A DNA stretch of 64,000 bases from NCBI GenBank assembly GCA_024235595.1, contig JACKMC010000005.1, positions 186,001-250,000 on the forward strand, in the 5' to 3' direction. The notes below the pieces were generated by a model that was not told where the DNA came from, ran no database searches, and saw only the letters and a list, made by a program, of their open reading frames with translations. This document shows, piece after piece, positions 51,337 through 60,334 of the stretch (within the stretch, counting starts at the first letter, position 1; each line of letters starts with the position of its first letter). The position numbers and the translations under genes are program-made. The stretch comes from Zoogloeaceae bacterium. Lineage in GTDB: Bacteria; Pseudomonadota; Gammaproteobacteria; Burkholderiales; Rhodocyclaceae.

Positions 51337-51837
51337 GTGTCCAGCACCTATCCGCGCAGCTTTTCCCATATTGGCCTGTCGGTCACCGATCTCGATGCCG
51401 CCGTAAAGTTCTATACCGAAGTCATGGGCTGGTACCTGATCATGCCGCCGACCACCATCGGCGAGGATGAGTCCGCCATCGGGGTCATGTGCACCGATGT
51501 GTTCGGCGCCGGCTGGGGGTCGTTCCGCATCGCTCACTTGTCGACCGGCGACCGCATCGGGGTGGAAATCTTCGAATTCCGCAACGCCGAGAAGCCCCGC
51601 GACAACTTCGAATACTGGAAGACCGGCATATTTCACTTCTGCGTCCAGGACCCCGACGTGGAAGGCCTCGCCGCCAGGGTCGTCGCCGCCGGCGGCAAGC
51701 AGCGCATGCCGGTACGCGAGTATTTTCCGGGTGAGAAGCCGTTTCGCATGGTCTATATGGAAGATCCCTTCGGCAACATCCTGGAGATCTACAGCCACAG
51801 CTATGAGCTCACCTACGCTGCAGGTGCCTACCAGTAG
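51337..51837 (+). CDS. VOC family protein (dioxygenase/lactoylglutathione-lyase fold)
   Basis: 166-aa protein with one VOC domain pair: FSHIGLSVTDLDAAVKFYTE at the N-terminus and GIFHFCVQDPDVEGLAARVV in the second half; the C-terminal EDPFGNILEIYSHSYE provides the conserved metal-ligand Glu. GTG 51337 is preferred because it starts right before the fold. The role is probably in small-molecule catabolism or detoxification under the divergent LysR regulator; substrate unknown. Confidence 0.85.
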   Translation: MSSTYPRSFSHIGLSVTDLDAAVKFYTEVMGWYLIMPPTTIGEDESAIGVMCTDVFGAGWGSFRIAHLSTGDRIGVEIFEFRNAEKPRDNFEYWKTGIFHFCVQDPDVEGLAARVVAAGGKQRMPVREYFPGEKPFRMVYMEDPFGNILEIYSHSYELTYAAGAYQ

Positions 51838-51957
51838 ACACCACCATCAGGGCGGGGCGCCGAAGCAGGCGCCGCGCCTGCCGAATGCGCCGGCCCTGGT
51901 GCCGCTGTGCAAAAGCGCCTGCACCCGGATCACCGCCGGACGACTCGGCACTGCCGT

Positions 51958-52671
51958 TCAGCATATTTCTTCCGCCGATGGCAAGTCGGCGAAAATGCTC
52001 GGCTCGAGCCAGGCAAAAATGTTGCGCGTCAGCACCGGCGCGCCGACGGCCTTGATCAGTTGGTCGCGCAGCGCCTTGCGGTAGGAAAGATCGCCCATCC
52101 ATAGGTCGACCAGGGTACGCACCGTGCAGGTGAAATAGACGTCGACCTCCTTGCCCGGGTCGGTGTGGCAGACATCCACTTCATCGGGCGTCGCGACGAT
52201 CCACCAGTTGGCCAACTGCGCCACATCGGTGAATCTGAAATGGATCACCGTCTCGTCGCCGATCAGCTTGTCGGTACGTACGCTGCGCTGGAGATAGAGC
52301 ATCAGCAGGCCGATATCGAGATCGCGGTCGCTCAGCCCATCTCGCGCCCAGCGCATCCCCCAATCGCCGAGCGACTTGATGACTGGCAGCAACTGCTTGC
52401 AGGAATCGGTCGGGTAGTAGGCGTGGCCCTGCTGGCCGGGGAGCTTCTTCTTCAGAACCAGGCCATGCTCTGCCAGCGAAGCCAGGCGCTTGTTGAGGAT
52501 GGTCGGGGACATCAGGCTGAGGCCGCGCTGCAGTTCGTTGAAGCGCGAGGCACCCATCAACAGTTCGCGGATGATCAGCACCGTCCATTTCTCTCCGACG
52601 ATCTCGAGGGCCTTTGCGATCGGGCAGAACTGTCCGTACTCCACACCGCTTCCTCCATTCGGTGTCCCCAT
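51958..52671 (-). CDS. HxlR-family transcriptional regulator with C-terminal extension
   Basis: 237 aa. Residues ~10-105 form the winged-helix HxlR domain (KALEIVGEKWTVLIIRELLM, RFNELQRGLSLMSPTILNKR). The remaining ~130 residues look like an SCP2-like ligand pocket (DETVIHFRFTDVAQLANWWI), a combination known in longer HxlR proteins. Divergent from the methyltransferase-tautomerase pair (182-bp gap). Confidence 0.88.
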   Translation of the reverse strand: MGTPNGGSGVEYGQFCPIAKALEIVGEKWTVLIIRELLMGASRFNELQRGLSLMSPTILNKRLASLAEHGLVLKKKLPGQQGHAYYPTDSCKQLLPVIKSLGDWGMRWARDGLSDRDLDIGLLMLYLQRSVRTDKLIGDETVIHFRFTDVAQLANWWIVATPDEVDVCHTDPGKEVDVYFTCTVRTLVDLWMGDLSYRKALRDQLIKAVGAPVLTRNIFAWLEPSIFADLPSAEEIC

Positions 52672-52733
52672 CCTCCTGCCCGTCGCAAGGCGCCAGAGCC
52701 GTCTGGGCAGCCGTCGTGGAGGACTTCATTTTG

Positions 52734-52759
52734 TGTAGTGGCTTGCTGCAGTTTCTACA
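52734..52759. promoter_or_regulatory. Dyad in the HxlR/methyltransferase divergent region
   Basis: TGTAG (52734-52738) and CTACA (52755-52759) with 16 bp between, containing CTGCAG. A candidate HxlR site; weak evidence. Confidence 0.3.
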
Positions 52760-52852
52760 GTAGTCCAGCCGCTCGGCAATGCCTAGCATCGGGTCATCGA
52801 GTCACCAAACGTGCTCGACACACCCGTACAGACATGCAAGAGGAGCGCTGAC

Positions 52853-53722
52853 ATGAACACCATGACAATGGATTCCGAGATCAAGGCTGTCGCCCAGGCC
52901 GCGGTGCCAGCCGAATTCGAGCACCCCGACTATGGGGCGATCAAGACCAGGCAGCAGGCCACCTGGGGGTCGGGTGACTATGGGCGTATCGGTGTCACGC
53001 TGCAGATCACCGGCGAGCAATTGTGCGAAGCGATGGATCTTCGCGCCGGCGGGTCGGTGCTCGACGTGGCCGGGGGTAATGGCAATGCCACGCTGGCGGC
53101 GGCGCGGCGCTTCTGCGAGGTCGTATCGACCGACTATGTGGCAGGTCTGCTGGCCCAGTCGCAGGCCCGCGCCCGGGCCGAGGGACTGGACATCAGCTAC
53201 CGCGAAGCGGATGCGGAGAACCTGCCCTTCGCCACGGCAAGCTTCGACTACGTGATGTCCACCTTCGGCGTGATGTTCACGCCCGACCAGCCCCGCGCCG
53301 CCGCCGAGCTGCTGCGGGTGTGCCGTCCGGGCGGACGGATCGGCCTCGCCAACTGGACGCCCGAAGGTTTCATCGGCCAGTTGTTCAAGACCATCGGCCG
53401 CTACCTGCCGCCGCCCAGGGGTGTCAACCCGCCATCGGCCTGGGGCACCGAGGCCTTCCTGCAGGCGCAGTTCGGCGGCCAGGCACAGCGCATCGAGGTG
53501 CTTCGCCGCAGCTTCGCGTTTCGCTACCGCTCGGCGGCGCATTGGCTCGAACTCTTTCGGAGCTGCTACGGGCCGATCCTGAAGGCCTTCGAGGCCCTCG
53601 ACGAGGCCACCGCGGCATCGCTCGCCGACGACATCCTGCGCCTGATCGATGCGCACAACGTGGCCGGCGACGCTTCGATGGTGGTCCCCGCCGAGTACCT
53701 CGAAGTCGTCATCACCCGCTGA
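52853..53722 (+). CDS. Class I SAM-dependent methyltransferase
   Basis: 289 aa. The SAM-binding motif I is VLDVAGGNGNAT (69-80), followed by VVSTDYVAGLLAQSQARA and the DAENLPFATASFDYVMSTFG motif near 130, as in the UbiE/Methyltransf_11 group. The C-terminal ~100 residues probably hold the substrate pocket. ATG 52853 has AGAGGAGCG upstream. It is followed 66 bp later by a tautomerase gene, and both are likely controlled by the divergent HxlR. Confidence 0.88.
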   Translation: MNTMTMDSEIKAVAQAAVPAEFEHPDYGAIKTRQQATWGSGDYGRIGVTLQITGEQLCEAMDLRAGGSVLDVAGGNGNATLAAARRFCEVVSTDYVAGLLAQSQARARAEGLDISYREADAENLPFATASFDYVMSTFGVMFTPDQPRAAAELLRVCRPGGRIGLANWTPEGFIGQLFKTIGRYLPPPRGVNPPSAWGTEAFLQAQFGGQAQRIEVLRRSFAFRYRSAAHWLELFRSCYGPILKAFEALDEATAASLADDILRLIDAHNVAGDASMVVPAEYLEVVITR

Positions 53723-53788
53723 GGCCGTATGCGGCCGGAGGGCTCCGGCCGGATCGACACCCGCATGCAAGTGAAAAGGAGAAGACGA

Positions 53789-54010
53789 ATGCCGCTCGTG
53801 GATATTCATCTCATCAAGGGCGTGTTCAGCGACCAGCAGAAGAGGCAGATGATCGAGAAGGTGACCGACAGCCTGGTCTCGATCGAGGGCGAGGCCCTGC
53901 GCGGCGTTACCTGGGTGCGGATACTGGAAGTCGCGAGCGGTGACTGGGGTATCGGCGGCCGGCCGATGACTGCCGAAGCCGTCAGGCACTTGCAGCAGGG
54001 TACGGGATGA
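53789..54010 (+). CDS. Tautomerase (4-oxalocrotonate tautomerase-like)
   Basis: 73-aa 4-OT-type protein. Catalytic Pro2 follows the initiator Met (MPLVDIHLIKGVFSDQQ), and the length and beta-alpha-beta pattern fit. AAAAGGAG lies ~9 nt upstream of ATG 53789. These enzymes keto-enol-isomerise 2-hydroxymuconate-like acids or related compounds; substrate here unknown. Same direction as the methyltransferase. Confidence 0.85.
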   Translation: MPLVDIHLIKGVFSDQQKRQMIEKVTDSLVSIEGEALRGVTWVRILEVASGDWGIGGRPMTAEAVRHLQQGTG

Positions 54011-54345
54011 TGCGCTGAGGCCACCGTCGCGTTTTCGAGCGGATCGCCGCGGCAGTCATCGACTGAGCGCCGCGGCGATGGCGCTTGTGGCGAAGCCGGT
54101 TGCCGCTTTTGTCCCTGAAACTAAGCCTGATTGCGTGGCCATGTTCGGCGTGGACTCATGTTTTGACGGTTCGACAAACCATCATCCACAAGCGCAGGTT
54201 ATAGTCATCGCACATCATTCCCGGCAAATCGCGGATCTGCGCGCAAGCAGCGCCGAAGCCGTTCGCTTTGCCGACACGACGAACAATTGCTGCACGAGGA
54301 CCGTTGTCCGGTTGCTCGTCGCAAATCTCAGGGGACTCAAACGCA
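54011..54345. other. Gap before the TerB-like gene
   Basis: 335 bp without a convincing gene; AT-richer near 54110-54230, so it probably holds the promoter of the downstream gene. Confidence 0.4.
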
Positions 54346-55170
54346 ATGAATCTAGTCGGAACTCTCGCAAAAGTGGCCATGGGCGTGATGGTTGCCCGTG
54401 GGGTCGGAAAGATGCTCGGGGGGCGCGGTGCGAGTCAGGCCGGCGGCCAGTCGGGTGGCCTTGGCGATCTGCTCGGCGGCCTCACCGGAGGGGGTGCCCA
54501 GCGGCAGGGCGGTGGCCTTGGTGACCTGCTTGGCGGACTTGCCGGCGGCGGCTCTTCGGCGCAAGGCGGTGGTGGCCTGGGAGGACTCGGCGGATTGCTC
54601 GGTGGCCTTCTCGGCGGCGGCGCTGCGCAACGTGGTGGCGCCGGTGGTGGCCTCGGTGATCTGCTCGGCGGCGCGCTCTCGGGCGGCGGTGGCCAATCGG
54701 GCGGTCTTGGCGGCCTGCTCGACAGCCTCGGTGGTGGTCAGCAGCAAGGCGGTGGCCTGGGCGGTCTGCTCAACCAGGCGATGAGTGGGCAGGGCGCGCC
54801 CGAGGCCACGCCGGAACAGAATCATCAGGCCGAGCTCATGCTCCGCGCGATGATCAATGCGGCCAAGTCGGATGGCCAGATCGATGAGACCGAGCAGCAG
54901 AAAATCATCGAACAGCTCGGCGAGGTGACGCCCGAAGAAATCGATTTCGTGCGCGGCGAGATGGCCCGACCGCTGGACCTCGACGGATTCGTGCGCAGCG
55001 TGCCGCAGGGGCTCGGGCCGCAGGTGTATTTGATGTCGCTGCTCGGCATCGACCTCGATTCGCAGGCCGAAGCGGCGTACCTGGATCGACTCGCGAAGGG
55101 GCTGGGGATTTCACCCGCATCCGCAAACGAGATTCACGCCAAGGTCGGTGTCCCACCGCTCTACGCCTGA
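54346..55170 (+). CDS. Glycine-rich DUF533/TerB-like protein
   Basis: 274 aa. Residues ~27-150 are low-complexity glycine/leucine/glutamine repeats (GGLGDLLGGL-like units, at least eight). Residues ~157-274 form a TerB-like helical domain (NHQAELMLRAMINAAKSDGQ, LAKGLGISPASANEIHAKVG) as in YebE/DUF533. A short hydrophobic N-terminus (MNLVGTLAKVAMGVMVARGV) suggests membrane association. Start ATG 54346 follows CAGGGGACTC. Function is unknown; TerB relatives are tied to envelope stress and tellurite response. Confidence 0.8.
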   Translation: MNLVGTLAKVAMGVMVARGVGKMLGGRGASQAGGQSGGLGDLLGGLTGGGAQRQGGGLGDLLGGLAGGGSSAQGGGGLGGLGGLLGGLLGGGAAQRGGAGGGLGDLLGGALSGGGGQSGGLGGLLDSLGGGQQQGGGLGGLLNQAMSGQGAPEATPEQNHQAELMLRAMINAAKSDGQIDETEQQKIIEQLGEVTPEEIDFVRGEMARPLDLDGFVRSVPQGLGPQVYLMSLLGIDLDSQAEAAYLDRLAKGLGISPASANEIHAKVGVPPLYA

Positions 55171-55224
55171 GCGCCGCGGGGCGGGCCGAGTGGCCCAGGC
55201 CAGCGACATTTCGAAGCCGCGTTG

Positions 55225-55258
55225 AAAAACGGCCGCAGAGTGATCTGTGGCCGTTTTT
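55225..55258. terminator. Bidirectional Rho-independent terminator
   Basis: AAAAACGGCCGCAGA-GTGA-TCTGTGGCCGTTTTT: a long stem with one mismatch, flanked by A5 and T5, between the convergent TerB-like and DUF1003 genes. Works in either direction. Confidence 0.9.
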
Positions 55259-55314
55259 CGAGTGCTTCGCTCGGGATTCGGGCAAGCATTGCCGGCAGCG
55301 CGTGCGCTGCGATT

Positions 55315-56053
55315 TCAAGCGTGGGTCGGAAACAAGGGTGTGCCGGTGACGCCGTTGGCGACTGAGGCCGAGGGCGAAGAGATGAAGCCGATGGTGGCGC
55401 CGACCGCGCGCAGGTCGCTCGCCAATCCGATGGGCGAGGTGCCGCAGAGGCGGATCGCGGCCGATGCGATGCGGGAGGTGCTGTTTGCGGTGCCCGCCCG
55501 AGCCTGGGTGTCGAGTCGGGCCATCAAGGTCCGCAACTGCTCGATCTGTTCGTTCTGCCGCTTGAGCAGGGTTTCGACCTGGCGCATGCGGATGTCGTCG
55601 ATCTCCTCGTGCAGGGTCATGATCTCGAGTTCGGCCTTGAGATTGACCTCGTAGTCATTGGCGGCTGCAAGCCGATCCTTCGAGCTCTGGCGCTTCTGCG
55701 ACATCATGATCACCGGCGCCTGGAGGCGGCCAGCATCGAGAGAATCAGGTTGAGGAAGACGAAGGGGTAGGGGTCGAACACCTCCCGGTTGGGAAGCAGC
55801 CAGGCGTTGACCGATACCCAGGCCGCCAGCACGATCCCGAACAGGACGATGAACGACCAGGAGCCGCCGAACGCCGCCACCCGGTCGGCGAGGCGCTGGC
55901 CGAGGGTGAGTTTTTGTGAAAGCGTTCGTTCACGTTCTCCGAGATCACGACCCGTTTGGCCATCCGTTTGAGCACCCGCTGCTCGCGCTCGGGAAGATCG
56001 TCGTAGCCGGTTTGCAGGAGCTTTTCGGCAAGCTCCCTGACGCGTTGATTCAT
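55315..56053 (-). pseudogene. DUF1003 membrane protein, two frameshifts in this sequence
   Basis: One ~245-aa DUF1003 protein is recoverable over three frames: MNQRVRELAEKLLQTGYDDL from 56053, then LTLGQRLADRVAAFGGSWSF with two membrane segments (IVLFGIVLAAWVSVNAW, FVFLNLILSMLAAS), then VIMMSQKRQSSKDRLAAAND and a coiled-coil tail to 55315. Breaks fall at T5 (55911-55915, one base short) and at GG 55725-55726 (one G short). Restoring both gives the continuous family motif LAALQAPVIMMSQ. Either sequence error or recent inactivation. It is next to the divergent chrA gene. Confidence 0.75.
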
Positions 56054-56238
56054 TGCCGTTCTCCATGTTGGCAGTGCTGTCGCGCTATGTCGCCGGCGGG
56101 CACGCGGTGGACATGGAAGAGCAGGGTCGGCCTCCCGGCGAACTGCGGTGTTTCACATTCAGCGCGTATGATCGCCCCGCGGTCGGCAAACCGCGCGCCC
56201 GAAAACCGGTTCCTCGAACCCGAGCCAGTGGTCCCTTC

Positions 56239-57603
56239 ATGGAAACAATCAACCTTCGACCCGCCGTATCCGAGGACGCGCGCCCGGGGCCGGTGAGTCT
56301 TCGCGAGGCCTTCGGCTTCTGGCTCAAGCTCGGTTTCATCAGTTTTGGCGGACCCGCCGGGCAGATCGCGATCATGCACCAGGAACTCGTCGAGCGTCGG
56401 CGCTGGCTCTCCGAGCGGCGCTTTCTGCACGCGCTCAACTACTGCATGCTGCTGCCGGGCCCCGAGGCGCAGCAACTCGCCACCTACATCGGCTGGCTGA
56501 TGCACAGGAGCTGGGGCGGCGTGGTGGCAGGGGTCTTGTTCGTGCTGCCCTCGCTGCTCTTGCTGATCATGCTGTCGTGGCTCTATATCGCCTTCAACGA
56601 TCTGCCGCTGGTGGCAGGGCTGTTCTACGGCATCAAGCCGGCGGTGACGGCGATCGTGCTGCATGCGGCGCACCGCATCGGCGCGCGCACCCTGCACAAC
56701 CCGGCACTGTGGTCGATTGCAGTGGCATCCTTCGTGGCCATCTTCGCGCTTGCCGTGCCATTTCCCGCCATCGTCGCGGCAGCCGCGCTGATCGGCTATG
56801 CGGGCGGAAGGCTGCGGCCGCACAGCTTCGGCCGTCAGCATGGTGCGGGCGGCATGGCGCGTGGTTTCGGCCCTGCACTGATCGACGACACCACCCCGCC
56901 GCCTGCACATGCACGTTTCAGCTGGCGGCGACTCGGTGGAATCGCACTCGTCGGGGCCTTGCTGTGGCTGCTGCCGATGGGCGGGCTGACGATGGCGCTC
57001 GGCTGGCAGCACAGCCTCACGCAGATGGGCTGGTTCTTTACCAAGGCCGCGCTGCTGACCTTCGGCGGCGCTTATGCGGTGCTGCCGTACGTGTATCAGG
57101 GCGCGGTGATGCACCATGGCTGGCTCACGCCGACGCAGATGATCGACGGCCTGGCGCTGGGCGAGACCACGCCCGGGCCCTTGATCATGGTGGTGGCTTT
57201 CGTCGCCTTCGTCGGCGGTTACGTGAAGGCGATGTTCGGGCCCGAGAGCCTCTTCCTTGCCGGCGCGGTGGCGGCGGTGGTGGTCACCTGGTTTACCTTC
57301 CTGCCGTCCTTCCTGTTCATTCTCGCCGGCGGGCCGCTGGTCGAATCAACCCATAACCAGTTGCGCTTCACCGCGCCGCTTACCGCAATCACTGCCGCGG
57401 TGGTGGGCGTGATCGTGAACCTTGCGATCTTCTTCGGCTACCACGTGTTGTGGCCGCAGGGGTTCTCGGGCAGCTTCGATGCCGCCTCCGCCGCAATCGC
57501 GGTGGCGGCTGCGGTGGCGCTGTTCGGCTTCAAGCGCGATGTGATTCATGTGATCGCCGCCTGCGCCGTGGCTGGTCTGGCGGTCAGCATGCTGCAGTCA
57601 TGA
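56239..57603 (+). CDS. chrA: Chromate transporter (ChrA, CHR family)
   Basis: 454-aa inner-membrane protein with the two homologous CHR halves. N-half: LGFISFGGPAGQIAIMHQEL with FGGPAGQIAIMH at 36-47. C-half: LTFGGAYAVLPYVYQGAV from ~274. Family members export chromate driven by the membrane potential and also affect sulfate-like anions. ATG 56239 (METINLRPAV) is preferred; a frame from 56053 adds a polar tail. No ChrB regulator is adjacent. Confidence 0.9.
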   Translation: METINLRPAVSEDARPGPVSLREAFGFWLKLGFISFGGPAGQIAIMHQELVERRRWLSERRFLHALNYCMLLPGPEAQQLATYIGWLMHRSWGGVVAGVLFVLPSLLLLIMLSWLYIAFNDLPLVAGLFYGIKPAVTAIVLHAAHRIGARTLHNPALWSIAVASFVAIFALAVPFPAIVAAAALIGYAGGRLRPHSFGRQHGAGGMARGFGPALIDDTTPPPAHARFSWRRLGGIALVGALLWLLPMGGLTMALGWQHSLTQMGWFFTKAALLTFGGAYAVLPYVYQGAVMHHGWLTPTQMIDGLALGETTPGPLIMVVAFVAFVGGYVKAMFGPESLFLAGAVAAVVVTWFTFLPSFLFILAGGPLVESTHNQLRFTAPLTAITAAVVGVIVNLAIFFGYHVLWPQGFSGSFDAASAAIAVAAAVALFGFKRDVIHVIAACAVAGLAVSMLQS

Positions 57604-57672
57604 TCCGAGGCCCTCGAGGCCACGGCCTCTCGGGCGCTTGCCGATGCGCCTGACGGCGCTGCCGGCCCCCCG

Positions 57673-58929
57673 CTACAAGACCTGAAAAGCGATTACCGCG
57701 ACCATTGTCGGTGGCAGGGCGGTAACCAGCAGGCCGAGCGGGTTGATCGCCTCGTCGTCGAAGTTGCCGCGCAGGATCGCAAAGGCGGCAGGGTTTGGCG
57801 CGTTGGCGATGACGGTCAGGCCGCCGCCGGTGACCGCACCGGCAACCAGCGAGTACCTGAAGGCCTCATCGGTGCCCTCGACCAGTGAGCCGAGATAGGT
57901 CAGCGCGGCGTTGTCGGTGATCGCGGTGAGCGAGGTCGCGCCGAAAAACAGCGCGGTGCTGTCCATGCCGGCAAGCACGTCCTGCAGCCACCATTGCTGC
58001 TGGTTGCCGAGCGTGACCAGGCCCGCAAGAAAGAAGCCGACCAGCAGTCCTTCGCGCAGAATCAGGCGGTCGTGATAGTGGCTGTAGCCTTCGGCGATGC
58101 CGAGAAAGAGCAGGAACACCCCGACGAAGACCACCGGATGGTGGGCGAAGAAGACGATTCCCGCCAGGAACAGCACATGCAGCGCGATCAAGAGCGGTGG
58201 GACGCCTGCCCGGCCGGCCTCGGGCTTGACGTCGAGGCGGCTCAACTCGGAGCGGAACAGCCAGGTCGCGAGTCCCGCATTGATGAGGACCGCGATCGCG
58301 GCTTTCCAGCCAAAGTGACTGAGCATGTACCACATGTCCCAGTCCCAGCGTGCCGCGACCATCAGCACCGGTGGTGCGGCGAAGTGGGTGAGGGTGCCGC
58401 CGATCGAGATGTTGACGAACAGCGCCCCGAGGGTGACGTATTTGAGCCGGTGCGAGATGCCGCGCGAGTAGAAGTTGTCGCGCAGCATGAGCGCCGCAAC
58501 GGTCATTGCGGCCGGTTCGGTGATGAAGGAGCCGAGCAGCGGGATGGCGGCGAGGCAGATGAAGTAGAAGGCGACGCTGTCGTTGAACGGGATGTAGCGG
58601 GCCATGGCATGGGCAAGGGTCTTGCAAAGCTCGAGCACCGGCCGGCTTGCCGCCACCACCATGATCACGAAGACGAAGGCCGGTTCGGTGAAGTTGAGGC
58701 CTTCCAGGTAAGAGATCGTCGTGTCGGTTCCGCCGGTGAAGGCCATGAAGGCGAGCAACACGAACGCCCAGAAGCCGAACACCACCTCGACCTCACCAAG
58801 CAGATGCCAGATGCCCGCGTGTCCGGGTTGGCGGTGGGCGAGCCGCTCGAAGTACTTGGTCATGAAGGTGTGCACCACTGCGATTGCGAACAGCAGCGTG
58901 CCGATCAACTGGATGGTGGTGGGGGTCAT
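57673..58929 (-). CDS. Putative Na+/H+ antiporter
   Basis: 418-aa integral membrane protein with about 12 hydrophobic segments, of the family called putative Na+/H+ antiporter (Na_H_antiport_3/NhaD-like). Typical segments include GFWAFVLLAFMAFTGGTDTT, PLLGSFITEPAAMTVAALML (half-helix-like TEPAA motif) and SLTAITDNAALTYLGSLVEG (matching ITDNAAL). Convergent with chrA. Cation specificity is inferred from the family. Confidence 0.85.
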   Translation of the reverse strand: MTPTTIQLIGTLLFAIAVVHTFMTKYFERLAHRQPGHAGIWHLLGEVEVVFGFWAFVLLAFMAFTGGTDTTISYLEGLNFTEPAFVFVIMVVAASRPVLELCKTLAHAMARYIPFNDSVAFYFICLAAIPLLGSFITEPAAMTVAALMLRDNFYSRGISHRLKYVTLGALFVNISIGGTLTHFAAPPVLMVAARWDWDMWYMLSHFGWKAAIAVLINAGLATWLFRSELSRLDVKPEAGRAGVPPLLIALHVLFLAGIVFFAHHPVVFVGVFLLFLGIAEGYSHYHDRLILREGLLVGFFLAGLVTLGNQQQWWLQDVLAGMDSTALFFGATSLTAITDNAALTYLGSLVEGTDEAFRYSLVAGAVTGGGLTVIANAPNPAAFAILRGNFDDEAINPLGLLVTALPPTMVAVIAFQVL

Positions 58930-59034
58930 GCGTTGGAAGTCCTCTTGATCCGTGGGCGGGGGCGGGTGACAGTATGCAGCCTGCGCCGTTCTGGGTGCGG
59001 AGTTATGGAGCTGAAGGTGGTTGCGGGGGTTCTC

Positions 59035-59575
59035 GGATCATCGCACTGAAGGTCAGGCTCAGGCCGATCAGACGAAGTGTCGCGAAGGCGATCCGGCGCA
59101 TTGTGACAGGTGAGAAAGGTGGTGGAAATCGTCTGCCGGCGGAGGTCGCCAATGCAATCAGCAGGACAGCGAAGGCGGTCAGGAGTCGCACCGCGGAAGT
59201 GAGCGCACGCTGGGTGGCGACGAACCGTGTTCGCCAGGGCCAACCTGAAGGCGAATGCCGGCAACAACAGGTACCGGATTGCGGCGATGTCCATTTGCCG
59301 GCGATAGAAACGAAAGATCGCCAGCCCTCCCGCCATGCCGCAGAGCCCGCCGGAAAATCCGGGGAACACGCCGCAGAAGAAGGCGCAGCTGGATGAGCGC
59401 TACGGCAGCCCCTTTCGCTTGAGTGCAAGGCTGATCCCGCCGTAGGCGATGGCCGCGCCGGGCAGAAGACCAAGCAGATCCGCTGCCCAATTGCCGAGGA
59501 AATCGGGCAGCGCCACAGCGGCGATGCTTGCACGCGTCAGCGTGCGCCCGAGGGTGGCCGGGACGGCAGAGCCTT
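59035..59575 (-). pseudogene. Frameshifted membrane-permease remnant
   Basis: In order on the minus strand: LGRTLTRASIAAVALPDFLG and LLGLLPGAAIAYGGISLALK (59560-59405), a stop, then FPGFSGGLCGMAGGLAIFRF and YLLLPAFAFRLAL (59365-59230), a frame change, then LLTAFAVLLIALATS (~59180). The hydrophobic, glycine-rich pattern suggests a TauE/SafE-type permease, but this is tentative. At least two frame breaks, no clean start. Confidence 0.4.
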
Positions 59576-59682
59576 CGGGTTGCGACCGGTCATCGAATCG
59601 GCGAGAACGGCGGCCCGGCGGTTCGGGGGGCTGCGCTTGCGGAGCGCGTCTGCCTGGGCAGGCCCGCCATCGACTCTCCGTT

Positions 59683-60324
59683 TCAGTAAGCGCGCTTTGC
59701 GCTCGCGAAACAGTACAGCAGCCCGTCGCCGCCGGTTGACCTCAAGGCATCCTGACCGCAGCCGCGGGTCTCATGGGAGCTGTTCCAGGATTTCGACGGG
59801 GCATCGTCGCGCAGGCCGATGCGGTCGTGGTGACCGACGAGGGTGGTTCCCGCGTCGCTGCTGGTCCAGCCCATGCAGTTCTTGCCCGCGACCCGGGTTC
59901 CTTCCGGGGTCGAGCCGGTGAGGATGTCGTGACGATTGGGGGTGTCGCCACGTCCTGCGATGACTTCACCCTTTTCGCTGAGCGCCGATTGCTTGTCGAG
60001 CTTGTTCTCCGGCCCGTGCAGTTGTTCCACGCTGGCGGCGATCATCACGCCCTTGGCGTTGTACCAGGGGCCGCTGCCGATACGGCTGCGGGCGTCGACC
60101 GTGTCGGTGCTGAGGTAGGCGTGCCAGGTCTTGCCGCCCGCGCCGGCCATTCCGGCCAGCTTTGCGCAGTAGGCATCCGCGCCCGCGAGTCCGCCCAGGT
60201 CGCCCCCTCGTCCGGGCCCCTGGCTGGTGACGAAGAAGCTCATCTCGGGCTGGGAGCCCGGGGACATCTGTGCGCAGGCGGCGAGCCCGAACGATGCGAG
60301 CATAAGGGCGGATATGGCTTTCAT
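59683..60324 (-). CDS. Lipoprotein with DUF1554/lectin-like domain
   Basis: 213 aa. Lipoprotein signal MKAISALMLASFGLAACAQ, lipid-attached Cys17. The mature part has the repeated-in-family motifs GGLAGADAYCAKLAG, TWHAYLSTDTVDARSRIGSG and PWYNAKGVMIAAS, and several cysteines (CMGWTSSD, CGQDALR, YCFA) likely disulfide-bonded. Function unknown; surface or periplasmic. ATG 60324 has GGAGAG 9 nt upstream. An IS630 element ends 13 bp before the ATG, so its native promoter is cut off. Confidence 0.75.
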   Translation of the reverse strand: MKAISALMLASFGLAACAQMSPGSQPEMSFFVTSQGPGRGGDLGGLAGADAYCAKLAGMAGAGGKTWHAYLSTDTVDARSRIGSGPWYNAKGVMIAASVEQLHGPENKLDKQSALSEKGEVIAGRGDTPNRHDILTGSTPEGTRVAGKNCMGWTSSDAGTTLVGHHDRIGLRDDAPSKSWNSSHETRGCGQDALRSTGGDGLLYCFASAKRAY

Positions 60325-60334
60325 GGACACTCTC

